DNA from: Arenibacter sp. 6A1
GTDB lineage: Bacteria; Bacteroidota; Bacteroidia; Flavobacteriales; Flavobacteriaceae
NCBI RefSeq assembly: GCF_012272855.1
Contig: NZ_JAAXCQ010000004.1
Span: 186,001-250,000, forward strand
Direction of reading: 5' to 3'
DNA: 64,000 nucleotides
How positions within the stretch are numbered: position 1 is the stretch's first letter; the number at the start of each line of letters is the position of its first letter. Shown piece by piece: positions 18,877 through 29,051 of the stretch. Made by a program: the position numbers and the translations under genes. The notes beneath the pieces were generated by a model. It made no database searches, was not told where the DNA came from, and saw nothing but the letters and a program-made list of their open reading frames with translations.

Positions 18877-18891
18877 ATGACAAGGTGTCAT
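18877..18891. promoter_or_regulatory. Candidate heat-shock operator upstream of dnaK
   Basis: ATGACA-AGG-TGTCAT, a perfect 6-bp palindrome centred 85 bases before the dnaK start. The same GACA-N3-TGTC core lies 82 bases before clpB. A second imperfect one, TTGTC-N8-GACAA, is at 18897-18914. Confidence 0.5.
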
Positions 18892-18947
18892 AAACATTGT
18901 CTTGTTTTGGACAAAATTTCAAGGTTTTTATGGGTATTATGGCATTA

Positions 18948-18974
18948 CCCCATGGCATTAAAAGTGCCATGGGG
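18948..18974. repeat. Strong hairpin in the dnaK-sdaA gap
   Basis: CCCCATGGCA and TGCCATGGGG, a perfect 10-bp inverted repeat around a 7-base loop. It has only a weak T-run on either side. It could be a regulatory RNA hairpin or a protein site; no role is known. Confidence 0.6.
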
Positions 18975-19380
18975 TCGTGCTTTTCATTGCTAGTCTATGT
19001 ATTTGCCCTAAAAAGCAAACACATAGAGCTATACATTGCAATCACTAATGCAAAAAAGACCTCTCCACACATAAAGCCTTATTTTCATTGGAGAATTATT
19101 GGCACAACTCGACCAAAGCTGCTACTGGCATTCCACGCCGACGCCTTTATGGGGCATATTTGTCTTTTACATCCTCATGTGCTGACCTCTTAAAAACAGT
19201 ACCGCCCCCCTTCCTTAATACTACCTGCCCACTATGCTAAAAACAATCAAAAAAAACATATCTAGCCTCAGGTTAAAACAATAAAGCGATCTAATAAAAC
19301 GCCTTGGTTTTAAGGAAAACACATTCTACTTTTACAATATATAGTCATACCTTTACTTAAAATTTTAAGGATTATAGTCA
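18975..19380. other. Gap upstream of sdaA
   Basis: About 400 bases, no supported gene. A 98-codon frame (18897-19193) overlaps the hairpins and lacks coding character. The last 60 bases (ATATATAGTCATACCTTTAC) probably hold the sdaA promoter. Confidence 0.4.
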
Positions 19381-20805
19381 ATGGAATGCATTAGTGTTTT
19401 CGATATGCTCAAAATAGGAGTTGGCCCTTCCAGCTCCCACACTCTAGGACCTTGGCGAGCTGGCGAACGATTTATTAAAAAGCTACACAAGAAAAAAGTA
19501 TTTGATTCAGTTACCCACATAAAAGTATCTACCTATGGGTCTTTATCCCTGACAGGGAAAGGACATGCTACCGATTTAGCCATTATGCTAGGGCTGACAG
19601 GTGCCGATCCGGTAACTATTCCCATTGAGAACATCGGTGGCATTATACAAACCATTAAAGAAAATAAGAGCCTAAATTTAAACAATACCTTAACGATCCC
19701 CTTCGATCCTAAAACGGATATTGTCTTCGAAAAGGAATTCTTGCCTTTCCATGCCAACGGGATGATCTTTGAGGCTACTTTAGGAAGTGGCAAACAATTA
19801 AAGCAAACCTATTATTCTATCGGTGGGGGCTTTGTTGTCCGTGAAGCCCGTACCAAGGCCATCAAAAAGATCAAGGAGTTTAAATCCTTCCCCTATCCCG
19901 TACAAAATGGCACCCAACTTTTGGCCAGCTGCAAAGAACACCAAAAATCAATTTCAGAATTGGTTTTGGAAAACGAACGCTCATTAAGGACCGATGCCGA
20001 AATAGACCAGGGATTGCAACATATTTGGGATACTATGCTCGAATGCATGTATATCGGCTGCCATACGGAGGGACATTTGCCGGGCGGATTAAATGTCCGA
20101 AGACGCGCCTATGATTCTCACCAAAAGCTAATAGGCGACCTCCCCTATACCTCTCCCCAAGAATGGCTTTTAACCATCAGAAAAACAGAGGTTAAATTTA
20201 GAGCTATCCTAAAATGGGTAAGTTGTTTTGCTCTTAGTGTAAATGAGGTAAACGCCTCCTTGGGAAGGGTAGTAACAGCGCCCACCAATGGAAGCGCAGG
20301 GGTAATTCCTGCCGTACTGATGTATTATATGGTCATCGAAAACCACCAGGCCGACTTTGAGCACGTCAAAAAATTCCTTTTGGTCGCCGGAGAAATCGGC
20401 AGTATCTTCAAAAAAGGCGCTACCATTTCGGCCGCCATGGGGGGCTGCCAGGCAGAAATCGGGGTGTCATCTGCCATGGCTGCCGCAGCACTAACAGAAC
20501 TCATGGGAGGTACGCCCGAACAAGTAACCATGGCCGCGGAAATTGCCATGGAACACCACCTGGGACTAACCTGTGACCCTATTGGCGGATTGGTACAAAT
20601 CCCCTGCATTGAACGCAACTCCATGGGGGCTATTAAAGCCATAAACGCGGCAGAATTGGCCCTAGACTCAGACCCTATCAATGCCAAAGTCCCCCTAGAC
20701 AAGGTTGTAAACACCATGTGGGAAACTGCTAAGGATATGAATACAAAATATAAAGAAACTTCGGAAGGCGGATTGGCCGTTGGAGTTAATTTAAGTGATT
20801 GCTAA
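19381..20805 (+). CDS. sdaA: L-serine ammonia-lyase (iron-sulfur type)
   Basis: 474 residues, single-chain form. Deaminates L-serine to pyruvate with a 4Fe-4S cluster. The beta domain begins with VFDMLKIGVGPSSSHTLGP (Ser17-19), and the alpha domain shows APTNGSAGVIPAVLMYY and the cluster cysteines in the TCDPIGGLVQIPCIERNSMG and MGGCQAE segments. All cluster residues are present. Stands alone with its own promoter region; probably induced in amino-acid-rich conditions, but no regulator site was recognised. Confidence 0.97.
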   Translation: MECISVFDMLKIGVGPSSSHTLGPWRAGERFIKKLHKKKVFDSVTHIKVSTYGSLSLTGKGHATDLAIMLGLTGADPVTIPIENIGGIIQTIKENKSLNLNNTLTIPFDPKTDIVFEKEFLPFHANGMIFEATLGSGKQLKQTYYSIGGGFVVREARTKAIKKIKEFKSFPYPVQNGTQLLASCKEHQKSISELVLENERSLRTDAEIDQGLQHIWDTMLECMYIGCHTEGHLPGGLNVRRRAYDSHQKLIGDLPYTSPQEWLLTIRKTEVKFRAILKWVSCFALSVNEVNASLGRVVTAPTNGSAGVIPAVLMYYMVIENHQADFEHVKKFLLVAGEIGSIFKKGATISAAMGGCQAEIGVSSAMAAAALTELMGGTPEQVTMAAEIAMEHHLGLTCDPIGGLVQIPCIERNSMGAIKAINAAELALDSDPINAKVPLDKVVNTMWETAKDMNTKYKETSEGGLAVGVNLSDC

Positions 20806-20927
20806 GGAATAAAAAACCCTAAAATAATGTCTTGTGTTGTGAAATGAATAAAAAACCGAGCTACATCCATTGTGACGAGGAATACCATACTCGCTTACAA
20901 GGAGTAGCCCTATAAAAACGCATCTCG

Positions 20928-21479
20928 ATGAACAGTTACTTAACTAGTGTAAAAAAGCAATTTGAATACTATAAATCGCTTGGAGAAAAAACCATAGATC
21001 AGCTTCCCGATGAAATGCTGTTCTGGATCCCTGCAACAGAAAGCAACAGTATTGCCATGATCGTAAAACACCTTCATGGCAATATGCTCTCTAGATGGAC
21101 AGACTTCTTAACGGCCGATGGTGAAAAAGAATGGCGTAAAAGAGATACCGAGTTTAATAATGACACCACTACCAAGCCTGCTGCAATGGCACAATGGAAC
21201 CAGGGCTGGGAATGTCTTTTTAATACTATTGACACTTTAAAAGAAACCGATCTAGAAAAGGTCGTTTATATACGAAATATGGGGCATACGGTCATAGAGG
21301 CCATCAACCGTCAATTATGCCACTACTCCTATCATATTGGACAAATTGTATTTTTGGGCAAAATGATACAAAATCAGAAATGGCAGACCCTTTCTATACC
21401 CAAGGGAGCTTCTGAACAGTACAATAGCGACAAGCTTTTGAAAGACAAAAGAACTCAGCATTTTACCGAAGATCTATAA
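20928..21479 (+). CDS. DUF1572 (DinB-like) protein
   Basis: 183 residues, soluble. Matches the DUF1572 branch of the DinB superfamily: LTSVKKQFEYYKSLGEKTI, ESNSIAMIVKHLHGNMLSRW and CHYSYHIGQIVFLGKM. His at the KHLHG, and CHYSYHIGQ positions fit the metal triad. Function unknown; members often act as thiol-dependent transferases. This is the second DinB-superfamily gene in the window (see 879), but this copy is not exported. Confidence 0.87.
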   Translation: MNSYLTSVKKQFEYYKSLGEKTIDQLPDEMLFWIPATESNSIAMIVKHLHGNMLSRWTDFLTADGEKEWRKRDTEFNNDTTTKPAAMAQWNQGWECLFNTIDTLKETDLEKVVYIRNMGHTVIEAINRQLCHYSYHIGQIVFLGKMIQNQKWQTLSIPKGASEQYNSDKLLKDKRTQHFTEDL

Positions 21480-21765
21480 GAACATATTCATTAATATATA
21501 GGACTAATTATAATTAAAGGGCACCCCTTAAAACCAAGTCCTATGATATAAGCGAACTGACACAGAGGCAAGGGTCGTGAAGATTGTTAAGCATCCACGG
21601 CCCTAAAGAAAATCAAGTTCTCTTTTAGAATGACAGAGCTTACCATCATAAAGGCTTAAAAACCTAGATATTACCTTTTCCGTTGAATTCTTTGATGACT
21701 TTTTTTAATCAGAAACAACATTCAAACATTAGAATTATTTATACCCCTCCCCAAACCCTCTTTTT

Positions 21766-23085
21766 ATGAACAGTATCATAGGTGAAGATTTTAGAGAAGA
21801 ACAACAAATCTCCAACGATTTTCACTATCACCACGATTTGGACAATAATGACAATTTCTCCCCCGATGACCAATGGCTGGTTTACGACACCCGAACCACA
21901 GATGGTGGCATAGGCGCCAACGCCACTATTGAAAAAATACATATAGAAACAGGCGAAAAGATCGTATTATACCATCTCAGCCAAAACACAGCCTATGGTC
22001 CTGGTGTAGGGGCGGCCAGTTATGCCCATAAGCACAACAAAGTGATATTTATCCATGGCCTTTTCAATTGCAATGAAAAAACGCCTTATGAACAATGGCG
22101 CAGGACAGGGGTAATCATTAAGGACAACCAGCCCGGCACTCCCATTTTTATGGATGCCCGCGATACGAGTCCGCCTTTTACCGCTGGAGCATTGAGAGGG
22201 GGCACCCATCGCCATGAATGGAGCAGGGACGATCAATGGATAGGCTTCACCTATAATGATGCGGTGATGAAAGAGTTAGAAGGCCAAACCGGAATCCACC
22301 ATAATTTAAGAACTATAGGTGTTTCTAAAAGGTATACCCCCATATCCTTTACCAACACCAAAAATGACGAACAAGTGTCGGGCGAATGGTTTAGTGTTTT
22401 GGTGGCACAAGTTATGGTTTCTCCAAGGCCAGGCAGCGATGAAATTAGCAAGGCAGCCGGAGATAGTTGGATAGGTGAGTCAGGATACAAAAAACCGGAC
22501 GGTACCTGGCAAATAGCTAGAGGCTTTATAGGAACTGTAAAAAACAAGGAAGGTAAAGACATAGACGAGGTCTTTGTGGTAAATATCCCTGAAGACATTC
22601 ATCTTCCCGGAGATAACGGGCCTTTAGAAGGCACAGAAACCACCATGCCATCGCCCCCAAAGGGAGCCCATCAACAACGACTTACCTTTACAGCAACAAC
22701 TGAATTCCCAGGCTGCCAGGGTATTGTAAGATCGGCATTCGATGGAAGTATGCTAAGCTATATAGCCTTTGATAAGAATAACATCAAGCAGGTGTTTACC
22801 ATTTCTCCCTTGGGAGGTGCGCCCGTACAAAGAACCTTTCACGCTTCCCATGTGCAAGGTAGCATCCGTTGGCATCCCAAGGAATACCGCTTTTGCTATG
22901 TATGGCAAAACGCGATCATTAGTGTTCATATAGAAGAAAATGAAACCGTTATGCTGACCCAGCCAGGGGAATACCCGCCCACCAACCTAGTATGGTCACA
23001 TGATGGGAGAAAAATTGCCTACAATAAAATTGTAGCCCATAATGCAAGCATTGCTGTAAAGCAGATTTTTATCATTCATTTATAA
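21766..23085 (+). CDS. DUF3748 beta-propeller protein
   Basis: 439 residues. No signal peptide in the chosen frame. WD/TolB-type blades are visible: NFSPDDQWLVYDTRTTDGGI, HEWSRDDQWIGFTYNDAV, DGSMLSYIAFDKNNIKQVFT, VWSHDGRKIAYNK. Such propellers carry the S-P-D/W-S-H-D-G motif in each blade. DUF3748 includes E. coli YidR, whose function is unknown. Preceded by a 286-base gap; followed by panB. The ATG at 21766 follows an AT-rich leader and is the only good start. Confidence 0.8.
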   Translation: MNSIIGEDFREEQQISNDFHYHHDLDNNDNFSPDDQWLVYDTRTTDGGIGANATIEKIHIETGEKIVLYHLSQNTAYGPGVGAASYAHKHNKVIFIHGLFNCNEKTPYEQWRRTGVIIKDNQPGTPIFMDARDTSPPFTAGALRGGTHRHEWSRDDQWIGFTYNDAVMKELEGQTGIHHNLRTIGVSKRYTPISFTNTKNDEQVSGEWFSVLVAQVMVSPRPGSDEISKAAGDSWIGESGYKKPDGTWQIARGFIGTVKNKEGKDIDEVFVVNIPEDIHLPGDNGPLEGTETTMPSPPKGAHQQRLTFTATTEFPGCQGIVRSAFDGSMLSYIAFDKNNIKQVFTISPLGGAPVQRTFHASHVQGSIRWHPKEYRFCYVWQNAIISVHIEENETVMLTQPGEYPPTNLVWSHDGRKIAYNKIVAHNASIAVKQIFIIHL

Positions 23086-23237
23086 TAACAACCTTATTTA
23101 GGGGTAAAATTCTCATTTATTGTTTTTTAAGGATCTTTGCCTCTAAAAAAACTGTTTAATTAAAGCCAAAATTTTCGGTCTCCCGCAGTTTTACAACAAA
23201 TCTCCTTACTTTTATCCCGATAAAAAAAACAAAACAA

Positions 23238-24056
23238 ATGTCTGTTGCTAAAAAAGAATACAAAAGAGTTACTGTAAAATCTCTCGTGGATATGAAAAAA
23301 CACGGAGAGAAAATATCCATGTTAACTGCCTATGATTATTCCATGGCCAAAATAGTGGACGCGGCACAGGTAGATGTTATTTTAGTTGGTGATTCTGCCA
23401 GTAATGTAATGGCGGGCCATGAAACTACGCTCCCCATCACATTAGATCAAATGATTTACCACGCTTCTTCTGTGATCAGAGCCGTAAAACGAGCCTTAGT
23501 GGTTGTAGACCTTCCCTTTGGAAGTTACCAAAGCGACCCTAAAGAAGCTTTGCGATCGGCGATCAGAATCATGAAAGAAAGCGGTGGCCATGCCGTTAAA
23601 TTAGAGGGCGGAAGCGAAATTAAAGAATCGATCAAAAGAATATTGAACGCCGGTATCCCGGTAATGGGGCATTTAGGCCTTACCCCGCAATCTATTTACA
23701 AATTTGGAACCTATACCGTTAGGGCCAGAGAAGAAGAAGAAGCGGAAAAATTAATAGAAGATGCTAAATTCTTGGAGAAAGCCGGATGTTTTAGTATTGT
23801 CCTGGAAAAAATTCCGGCCGATCTGGCCAAAAAAGTAGCCGAAAGCGTTTCTATTCCTATTATTGGGATCGGAGCAGGAAATGGTGTCGACGGTCAAGTA
23901 TTGGTAGTCCACGATTTACTGGGAATTACACAAGAGTTTAACCCAAGATTTTTACGCCGATATCTAAACCTTTACGAAGAAATGGGGAACGCCATTTCTC
24001 AATATGTCGAGGATGTAAAATCGAAAGACTTTCCCAACGACGAAGAACAATATTAA
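23238..24056 (+). CDS. panB: 3-methyl-2-oxobutanoate hydroxymethyltransferase
   Basis: 272 residues. Transfers a hydroxymethyl group from methylene-THF to 2-oxoisovalerate to give ketopantoate, the first step of pantothenate synthesis. Seen are the N-terminal [36 protein letters not shown] with Mg ligands, AVKLEGG, and [11 protein letters not shown] with the loop KFGTY. The C-terminal [18 protein letters not shown] is typical. Length and motifs are complete; panC and panD are not in the window. A perfect 10-bp hairpin follows the gene. Confidence 0.98.
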   Translation: MSVAKKEYKRVTVKSLVDMKKHGEKISMLTAYDYSMAKIVDAAQVDVILVGDSASNVMAGHETTLPITLDQMIYHASSVIRAVKRALVVVDLPFGSYQSDPKEALRSAIRIMKESGGHAVKLEGGSEIKESIKRILNAGIPVMGHLGLTPQSIYKFGTYTVRAREEEEAEKLIEDAKFLEKAGCFSIVLEKIPADLAKKVAESVSIPIIGIGAGNGVDGQVLVVHDLLGITQEFNPRFLRRYLNLYEEMGNAISQYVEDVKSKDFPNDEEQY

Positions 24057-24063
24057 AAAACAC

Positions 24064-24106
24064 CCAAGGCAGCATGCCATAGGCGCTGCCTTGGAAAAGT
24101 TTTTAT
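24064..24106 (+). terminator. Hairpin terminator after panB
   Basis: CCAAGGCAGC at 24064-24073 and GCTGCCTTGG at 24085-24094 form a perfect 10-bp stem, and a TTTTTATTTTC tract follows after GAAAAG. Just past the panB stop and before the RluA-type gene. Confidence 0.7.
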
Positions 24107-24143
24107 TTTCTTAACTACTATCATCTTTAAATACAAGCCTCAG

Positions 24144-24845
24144 GTGTCTTCAAAAATCATATCCAACGCTAAAAATCTTCAGGTCATTTATGAAGACAAC
24201 CATCTTATAGCCATTAATAAAAGAGCTGGTGATATTGTACAGGGCGATAAAACAGGGGACGCTCCTTTAAGCGAGGTAGTCAAAGAATACCTCAAAACCA
24301 AACACAACAAACCGGGAAATGTTTATTTAGGGGTAGCCCATAGACTGGACAGACCCACAACTGGAATTGTTGTTTTTGCTAAAACATCCAAGGCCTTACC
24401 GAGACTCAACAAGCTTTTTGCAGAAAAAGATGCCCAAAAAACCTATTGGGCCGTGGTACAACAATGCCCGGAAATAGCACAAGGAACACTGGTTCATTGG
24501 CTTAAAAGAAATACGAAACAAAACAAATCATACGCCCATATAAAGGAAGTAGCAGAAAGTAAAAAGGCCATATTAGAATACAAGGTCATCAAAAAATTAG
24601 ATCGCTATTTTTTATTGGAAGTAGATTTAAAAACAGGAAGACACCATCAAATCAGGGCGCAACTCACCGGTATTGGGTGTCCGATAAAAGGCGACTTAAA
24701 GTATGGTTTCGACCGCAGCAATAAAGACGGTAGTATTCATTTGCACGCCAGACAACTTTCCTTTATCCATCCGGTAAAAAAGGAATTGCTGAATTTAATA
24801 GCCCCGCTTCCCAACGATAGTATCTGGAATGCTTGTGCACCATAA
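24144..24845 (+). CDS. RluA-family pseudouridine synthase
   Basis: 233 residues from a GTG at 24144 (no ATG precedes the conserved NLQVIYEDNHLIAINKRAG). The catalytic motif AHRLDRPTTGIVVFAK holds the Asp that attacks uridine, near residue 70; VDLKTGRHHQIRAQL and GDLKYG follow. No N-terminal S4 domain is present, so it is the short RluA/RluE-like type rather than RluD. Isomerises uridine in rRNA or tRNA; the position cannot be told. The gene sits just after the panB hairpin. Confidence 0.93.
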   Translation: MSSKIISNAKNLQVIYEDNHLIAINKRAGDIVQGDKTGDAPLSEVVKEYLKTKHNKPGNVYLGVAHRLDRPTTGIVVFAKTSKALPRLNKLFAEKDAQKTYWAVVQQCPEIAQGTLVHWLKRNTKQNKSYAHIKEVAESKKAILEYKVIKKLDRYFLLEVDLKTGRHHQIRAQLTGIGCPIKGDLKYGFDRSNKDGSIHLHARQLSFIHPVKKELLNLIAPLPNDSIWNACAP

Positions 24846-25067
24846 ATCCAAACCCCTCCAATATTTTTAACACCTCTTTTCCTTTGGATTTATGAGAAAA
24901 GTGGGGATGCCTGTTTTCTTTATGTTGCCCGATATAAAGAAAGCCTTGAAAGGGATTGTAAGTACACATTCCCGCCCAAGACTCCCATAATCTTTAAAAA
25001 ACTGCTAAGCAGACATCTTTCAACACACTTTTAGAAAAGCTTTTAGCCGTCCCTTGCATCTTACGCT

Positions 25068-26612
25068 CTATCGGGTAAGCGCCAAAGCCTTCTCCTTAAT
25101 GATTTCAGAAACCGGCCTGTTCTGCAAATGGCTTTCTAGCCAAGAAATAATATCTAAATATAAAAAGGCCCGTTTTTCGTAAGGGTGGTTTTCATATTTT
25201 TTTAATTGATCGTAAAGCTTCTGAAATTCGTTGGGCAATTCATGAGGAAAAATATCTCCTAAACGCCTTAAAAATTTAATCATTTCTTTTTGAACAGCAT
25301 GTAAGTCGTTCATTTTCAACAAAAATTTATAAGTGCTTTTTAATTGCACCTCTAAATGATAATCCATCCCCGCCTCATAATGGGCGATCAAACTCAACAC
25401 ACGGGCAAAGCACATTAAATCTTCTCGCATCTTAAGATTTTTGTTATTGATGATGCGCTTTAGATATTGGATACATGTTTTATTATCCCCTATTCCAAAA
25501 TAAAGACAGGCTATTTTATAATAGAGTACCATGATATGGTGTTCGTCTATCCTTTCTTTGTGCTTATTAATTCCGTATTCTACAATCTTCACCAAATACA
25601 GTCCCTTTTCAAAATTGCCCTCCAAAAAATGAAGGTTCAGTTTGTTCGAGGTCAGGTAAAGAAATCCTAAAGAGGAAATATTATCGTTTTTTGGAAAATC
25701 CTCGCCTTCGACAATTTTCTCCAATTTTTCCAAGGTCTCTTTAAACTGCGAGCTGTACTTCACAAAAAATAAGGATTCTAACAAGTAGTTGTTTGCCTTG
25801 AGGAAGAAAACAGGATTTAAATTGATCATCTCTTTATTTTCATAAAAAAGATCTACCCACTTACTCGAATATTTATAGCAGGACAAAAAGTCTTGGGTTA
25901 AAAAACTGTACCAAAGATGCGCCTTGTACAGCCATAGTTTTTCCCTAAAGCCTAAATCCTCCATTTTGTATTTAGGCAATTGCTTCTTAAAATATTTCTG
26001 AATCCTTTTGATATCCTCATCGCTTCTTGCATAACCAATTTTTAACATCTGCCCGTATAATTGCAGGGACAGATTGGATAATTTACTGGTCATCACGTTT
26101 TGGGCCGACAATTGTTTAGCTTGCAAGGCAAGCTCATCTGCCCTATCAGGAATACTACGGGTTATATATTGGGTCTCAATAACCTTTTCGAATTCTACTA
26201 TCTCATAAGCTACGTTCTTTTCTTCATTTTCAATAGCAATCAATTTGGCCTTATCCAATATTTTAAGACTCTGCTTGTAGAGCCCTTTTTGGTACAGGAT
26301 GGTCGCAAAATCTAACTGCTCCCGAATCTGGACCCTAATATTTTGATTTACCGGGTTAAGCCTAAGACTTACCAATATTTGTTTATATAAATGCGCCTTA
26401 AGATTGGATAGTTGAGCCTTCTTGACGATCCCGTTTTCTAGGATTAACTTTTCGTCATAAACTTTAATCTTATCCAATAAATTAAATAAAGCAAGAAATT
26501 TAGCATCGGTATTCACCCCTAAACGTCCAACGTATAATTTAAATTGTCGTTTTTCCGACTTAGAAAGCGATTTAACCAATACAAATAATGCATCTTTATG
26601 TGCATTTGTCAT
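25068..26612 (-). CDS. Helical-repeat protein of unknown function
   Basis: 514 residues, soluble, almost all alpha-helix, with TPR-like pairs such as YQKGLYKQSLKILDKAKLI and YFGIGDNKTCIQYLKRII. The N terminus (ALFVLVKSLSKSEKRQFKLY) is distinctive and resembles similar proteins in other Flavobacteriia, but no function is known to me. It is divergent from leuA with 147 bases between starts. A scaffold or regulator role is inference. Confidence 0.7.
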   Translation of the reverse strand: MTNAHKDALFVLVKSLSKSEKRQFKLYVGRLGVNTDAKFLALFNLLDKIKVYDEKLILENGIVKKAQLSNLKAHLYKQILVSLRLNPVNQNIRVQIREQLDFATILYQKGLYKQSLKILDKAKLIAIENEEKNVAYEIVEFEKVIETQYITRSIPDRADELALQAKQLSAQNVMTSKLSNLSLQLYGQMLKIGYARSDEDIKRIQKYFKKQLPKYKMEDLGFREKLWLYKAHLWYSFLTQDFLSCYKYSSKWVDLFYENKEMINLNPVFFLKANNYLLESLFFVKYSSQFKETLEKLEKIVEGEDFPKNDNISSLGFLYLTSNKLNLHFLEGNFEKGLYLVKIVEYGINKHKERIDEHHIMVLYYKIACLYFGIGDNKTCIQYLKRIINNKNLKMREDLMCFARVLSLIAHYEAGMDYHLEVQLKSTYKFLLKMNDLHAVQKEMIKFLRRLGDIFPHELPNEFQKLYDQLKKYENHPYEKRAFLYLDIISWLESHLQNRPVSEIIKEKALALTR

Positions 26613-26759
26613 CGTAATAAAAAAGGTTTATATTATTGATATTCAGTTACTTACGTAGTAGTGAAAGTTATTTAACGTTGTAAATAACTTTTTCTGAACC
26701 AGGCTAACAAACCTAGTAGCACTATATTCGTATTGCGTCCATAAAATTACGTAATTATA

Positions 26760-27932
26760 ATGAGTAAAGATAAGGTTCAAATATTTGATACAACACTTAG
26801 GGATGGGGAACAAGTACCTGGCTGTAAATTAGACACTGCCCAAAAATTGGTAATTGCCGAAAGGCTAGACCTTTTGGGGGTAGATATTATTGAAGCAGGT
26901 TTTCCTATTTCTAGTCCTGGAGACTTTAATTCTGTACAAGAAATTTCAAAAATCGTTAAAAACGCGACCGTTTGCGGGTTGACCCGTGCAGTTAAGAAAG
27001 ATATTGAAGTTGCCGCAGAAGCCTTAAAATACGCTGTAAAACCTAGGATACACACTGGAATTGGAACGTCAGAATCGCATATTAAATTTAAATTCAACTC
27101 CAATAAAGATGCTATTATTGAGAGAGCTGTAGAGGCTGTCAGATATGCCAAGACTTTTGTGGAAGATGTAGAGTTTTATGCCGAAGATGCTGGTAGAACA
27201 GACAACGAGTTTTTAGCTAGGGTTTGTGAAGCTGTTATAAAAGCGGGAGCAACAGTACTAAATATTCCTGATACTACAGGATATTGTTTACCCGATGAAT
27301 ACGGTGCTAAAATGAAGTATTTAAAAGAAAATGTAACTGGTATCCACAAGGCTATCCTTTCTTGTCATTGTCACAACGACCTAGGATTGGCCACTGCAAA
27401 CTCTATTGCCGGGGTTATCAATGGTGCCCGACAAATTGAATGTACCATCAATGGTATTGGCGAAAGAGCCGGGAACACCGCCTTGGAAGAAGTTGTTATG
27501 ATCTTAAGACAACACCCTTACTTAAACCTAGACACCAATGTAAACAGCAAATTGTTGTACGATACTAGCCAAATGGTATCTCAAAAAATGGGAATGCTAG
27601 TACAGCCTAACAAGGCAATCGTCGGAGCAAATGCTTTTGCACATAGTTCTGGGATTCACCAAGACGGCGTTATAAAAAACAGGGAAACTTACGAGATTAT
27701 GGATCCTGCAGATGTAGGTGTAAACGAATCTTCCATTGTTCTTACGGCCCGTAGCGGTAGAGCTGCCTTGGCCTACAGAGCCAAAAATGTTGGTTATGAA
27801 TTGACCAAAATCCAATTGGATACCGTTTATGAGGAGTTTTTGAAATTTGCAGATCTAAAAAAAGAGATCCAAGATGACGATATTCATGAAATTATTGTTG
27901 CCTCGGGTATAACCATTGAAACTACAGCTTAA
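26760..27932 (+). CDS. leuA: 2-isopropylmalate synthase, short form
   Basis: 390 residues. Condenses acetyl-CoA with 2-oxoisovalerate, the first step of leucine synthesis. Metal and substrate residues are in [16 protein letters not shown] at the start and the HxH of [29 protein letters not shown] and SGIHQDGV complete the catalytic and subdomain parts. It lacks the ~120-residue C-terminal LeuA regulatory domain of the E. coli enzyme, so leucine feedback through that domain should be absent. Joined directly to leuB (TAA then ATG). Confidence 0.93.
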   Translation: MSKDKVQIFDTTLRDGEQVPGCKLDTAQKLVIAERLDLLGVDIIEAGFPISSPGDFNSVQEISKIVKNATVCGLTRAVKKDIEVAAEALKYAVKPRIHTGIGTSESHIKFKFNSNKDAIIERAVEAVRYAKTFVEDVEFYAEDAGRTDNEFLARVCEAVIKAGATVLNIPDTTGYCLPDEYGAKMKYLKENVTGIHKAILSCHCHNDLGLATANSIAGVINGARQIECTINGIGERAGNTALEEVVMILRQHPYLNLDTNVNSKLLYDTSQMVSQKMGMLVQPNKAIVGANAFAHSSGIHQDGVIKNRETYEIMDPADVGVNESSIVLTARSGRAALAYRAKNVGYELTKIQLDTVYEEFLKFADLKKEIQDDDIHEIIVASGITIETTA

Positions 27933-29051
27933 ATGAATCTAAAAATTGCTCTTTTGGGTGGTGACGGCATAGGTCCGGAAGTCCTCAGTCAGTCTATAAA
28001 ATGTTTACAGGCAGTTGAAGAGACCTTCAACCATCATTTTACCTATACTGAAGGATTAATAGGAGCTGCCGCTATGGATAAATATGGCACGCCCCTACCC
28101 GAGGAAACCATTGCGCTTTGCTCGGAAGCCGATGCTATATTATTTGGAGCAATTGGAACCCTAAAATACGACGAAAACCCTAGTGCAAAAATAAGGCCCG
28201 AACAAGGTTTGCTGCAGTTAAGGACAGAATTAAAACTCTTTACCAATATTAGGCCGGTAAAAGTTTTCCCTACCCTGCTAGACAAATCACCCTTAAAAAA
28301 GCATATTATTTTTGGTACGGACTTCGTCATTTACCGGGAATTGACGGGGGGAATTTATTTTGGGGAGAAAAAATTAAATTCAGAAGGAACAGTTGCTTCG
28401 GACTTGTGCGAGTATTCAGAAAAAGAAATTAGCCGTATTGCGCACCTAGCCTTTAAAGCTGCTAAAAACAGGAGAAAAAAATTAACCTTGGTCGATAAGG
28501 CCAACGTGATGGAATCTTCTAGGTTATGGCGCAAAGTAGTTACCAGAATAGGAGAAAGCTACCCCGAAGTGGAACTCGACTTTTTGTTTGTAGACAATGC
28601 TGCGATGCAGATGATGTTAGATCCAAGTCATTTTGATGTGATTCTTACAGAAAATATGTTTGGAGATATCCTATCTGATCAGGGAAGTGCAATTTGCGGG
28701 TCTAAAGGCTTACTGCCCTCGGCATCTATAGGAAACGAACACGCTATGTTTGAACCTTTCCACGGATCGTATCCGCAAGCTGAAGGGAAAAATATTGCCA
28801 ATCCGGTTGCCTCTATTCTCTCCACGGCCATGATGTTAAACCATTTAGGTCTTGATGAAGAGGCGCGTGCGATAGTTGCTGCAGTAAAGAAAGCCTTGCG
28901 AAAAAACATCGTGACGGTAGATCTGAACCCGGATAGCAAATATGGCACCGAAGAAGTCGGAGATTTTATCGCTAAAAATATTATAGATTCCGACGATGAC
29001 TTTAATTATAATTATGAAAATATCGGATTAGGAAAATCTACTATTATATAA
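27933..29051 (+). CDS. leuB: 3-isopropylmalate dehydrogenase
   Basis: 372 residues. Oxidises and decarboxylates 3-isopropylmalate with NAD+. Opens with LLGGDGIGPEVLSQSIK; substrate residues lie in LRTELKLFTNIRP; the Mg/substrate motif is FVDNAAMQMMLDPSHFDVILTENMFGDILSD, followed by GSAICGSKGLLPSASIG and EPFHGSYPQAEGKNIANP. Starts at the base after the leuA stop. Its last ~100 bases are duplicated at 29391, as part of a 446-bp tandem duplication. leuC and leuD are not in the window. Confidence 0.97.
   Translation: MNLKIALLGGDGIGPEVLSQSIKCLQAVEETFNHHFTYTEGLIGAAAMDKYGTPLPEETIALCSEADAILFGAIGTLKYDENPSAKIRPEQGLLQLRTELKLFTNIRPVKVFPTLLDKSPLKKHIIFGTDFVIYRELTGGIYFGEKKLNSEGTVASDLCEYSEKEISRIAHLAFKAAKNRRKKLTLVDKANVMESSRLWRKVVTRIGESYPEVELDFLFVDNAAMQMMLDPSHFDVILTENMFGDILSDQGSAICGSKGLLPSASIGNEHAMFEPFHGSYPQAEGKNIANPVASILSTAMMLNHLGLDEEARAIVAAVKKALRKNIVTVDLNPDSKYGTEEVGDFIAKNIIDSDDDFNYNYENIGLGKSTII

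Noticed and set aside
18897-19193. 98-codon frame between dnaK and sdaA
   Set aside because: Starts inside two palindromes, has odd composition with many His/Lys/Leu, no ribosome site and no familiar motif.
21497-21543. TATAGGACT/AGTCCTA inverted repeat after the DUF1572 gene
   Set aside because: The stem is broken and no T-run follows, so it is not called a terminator.
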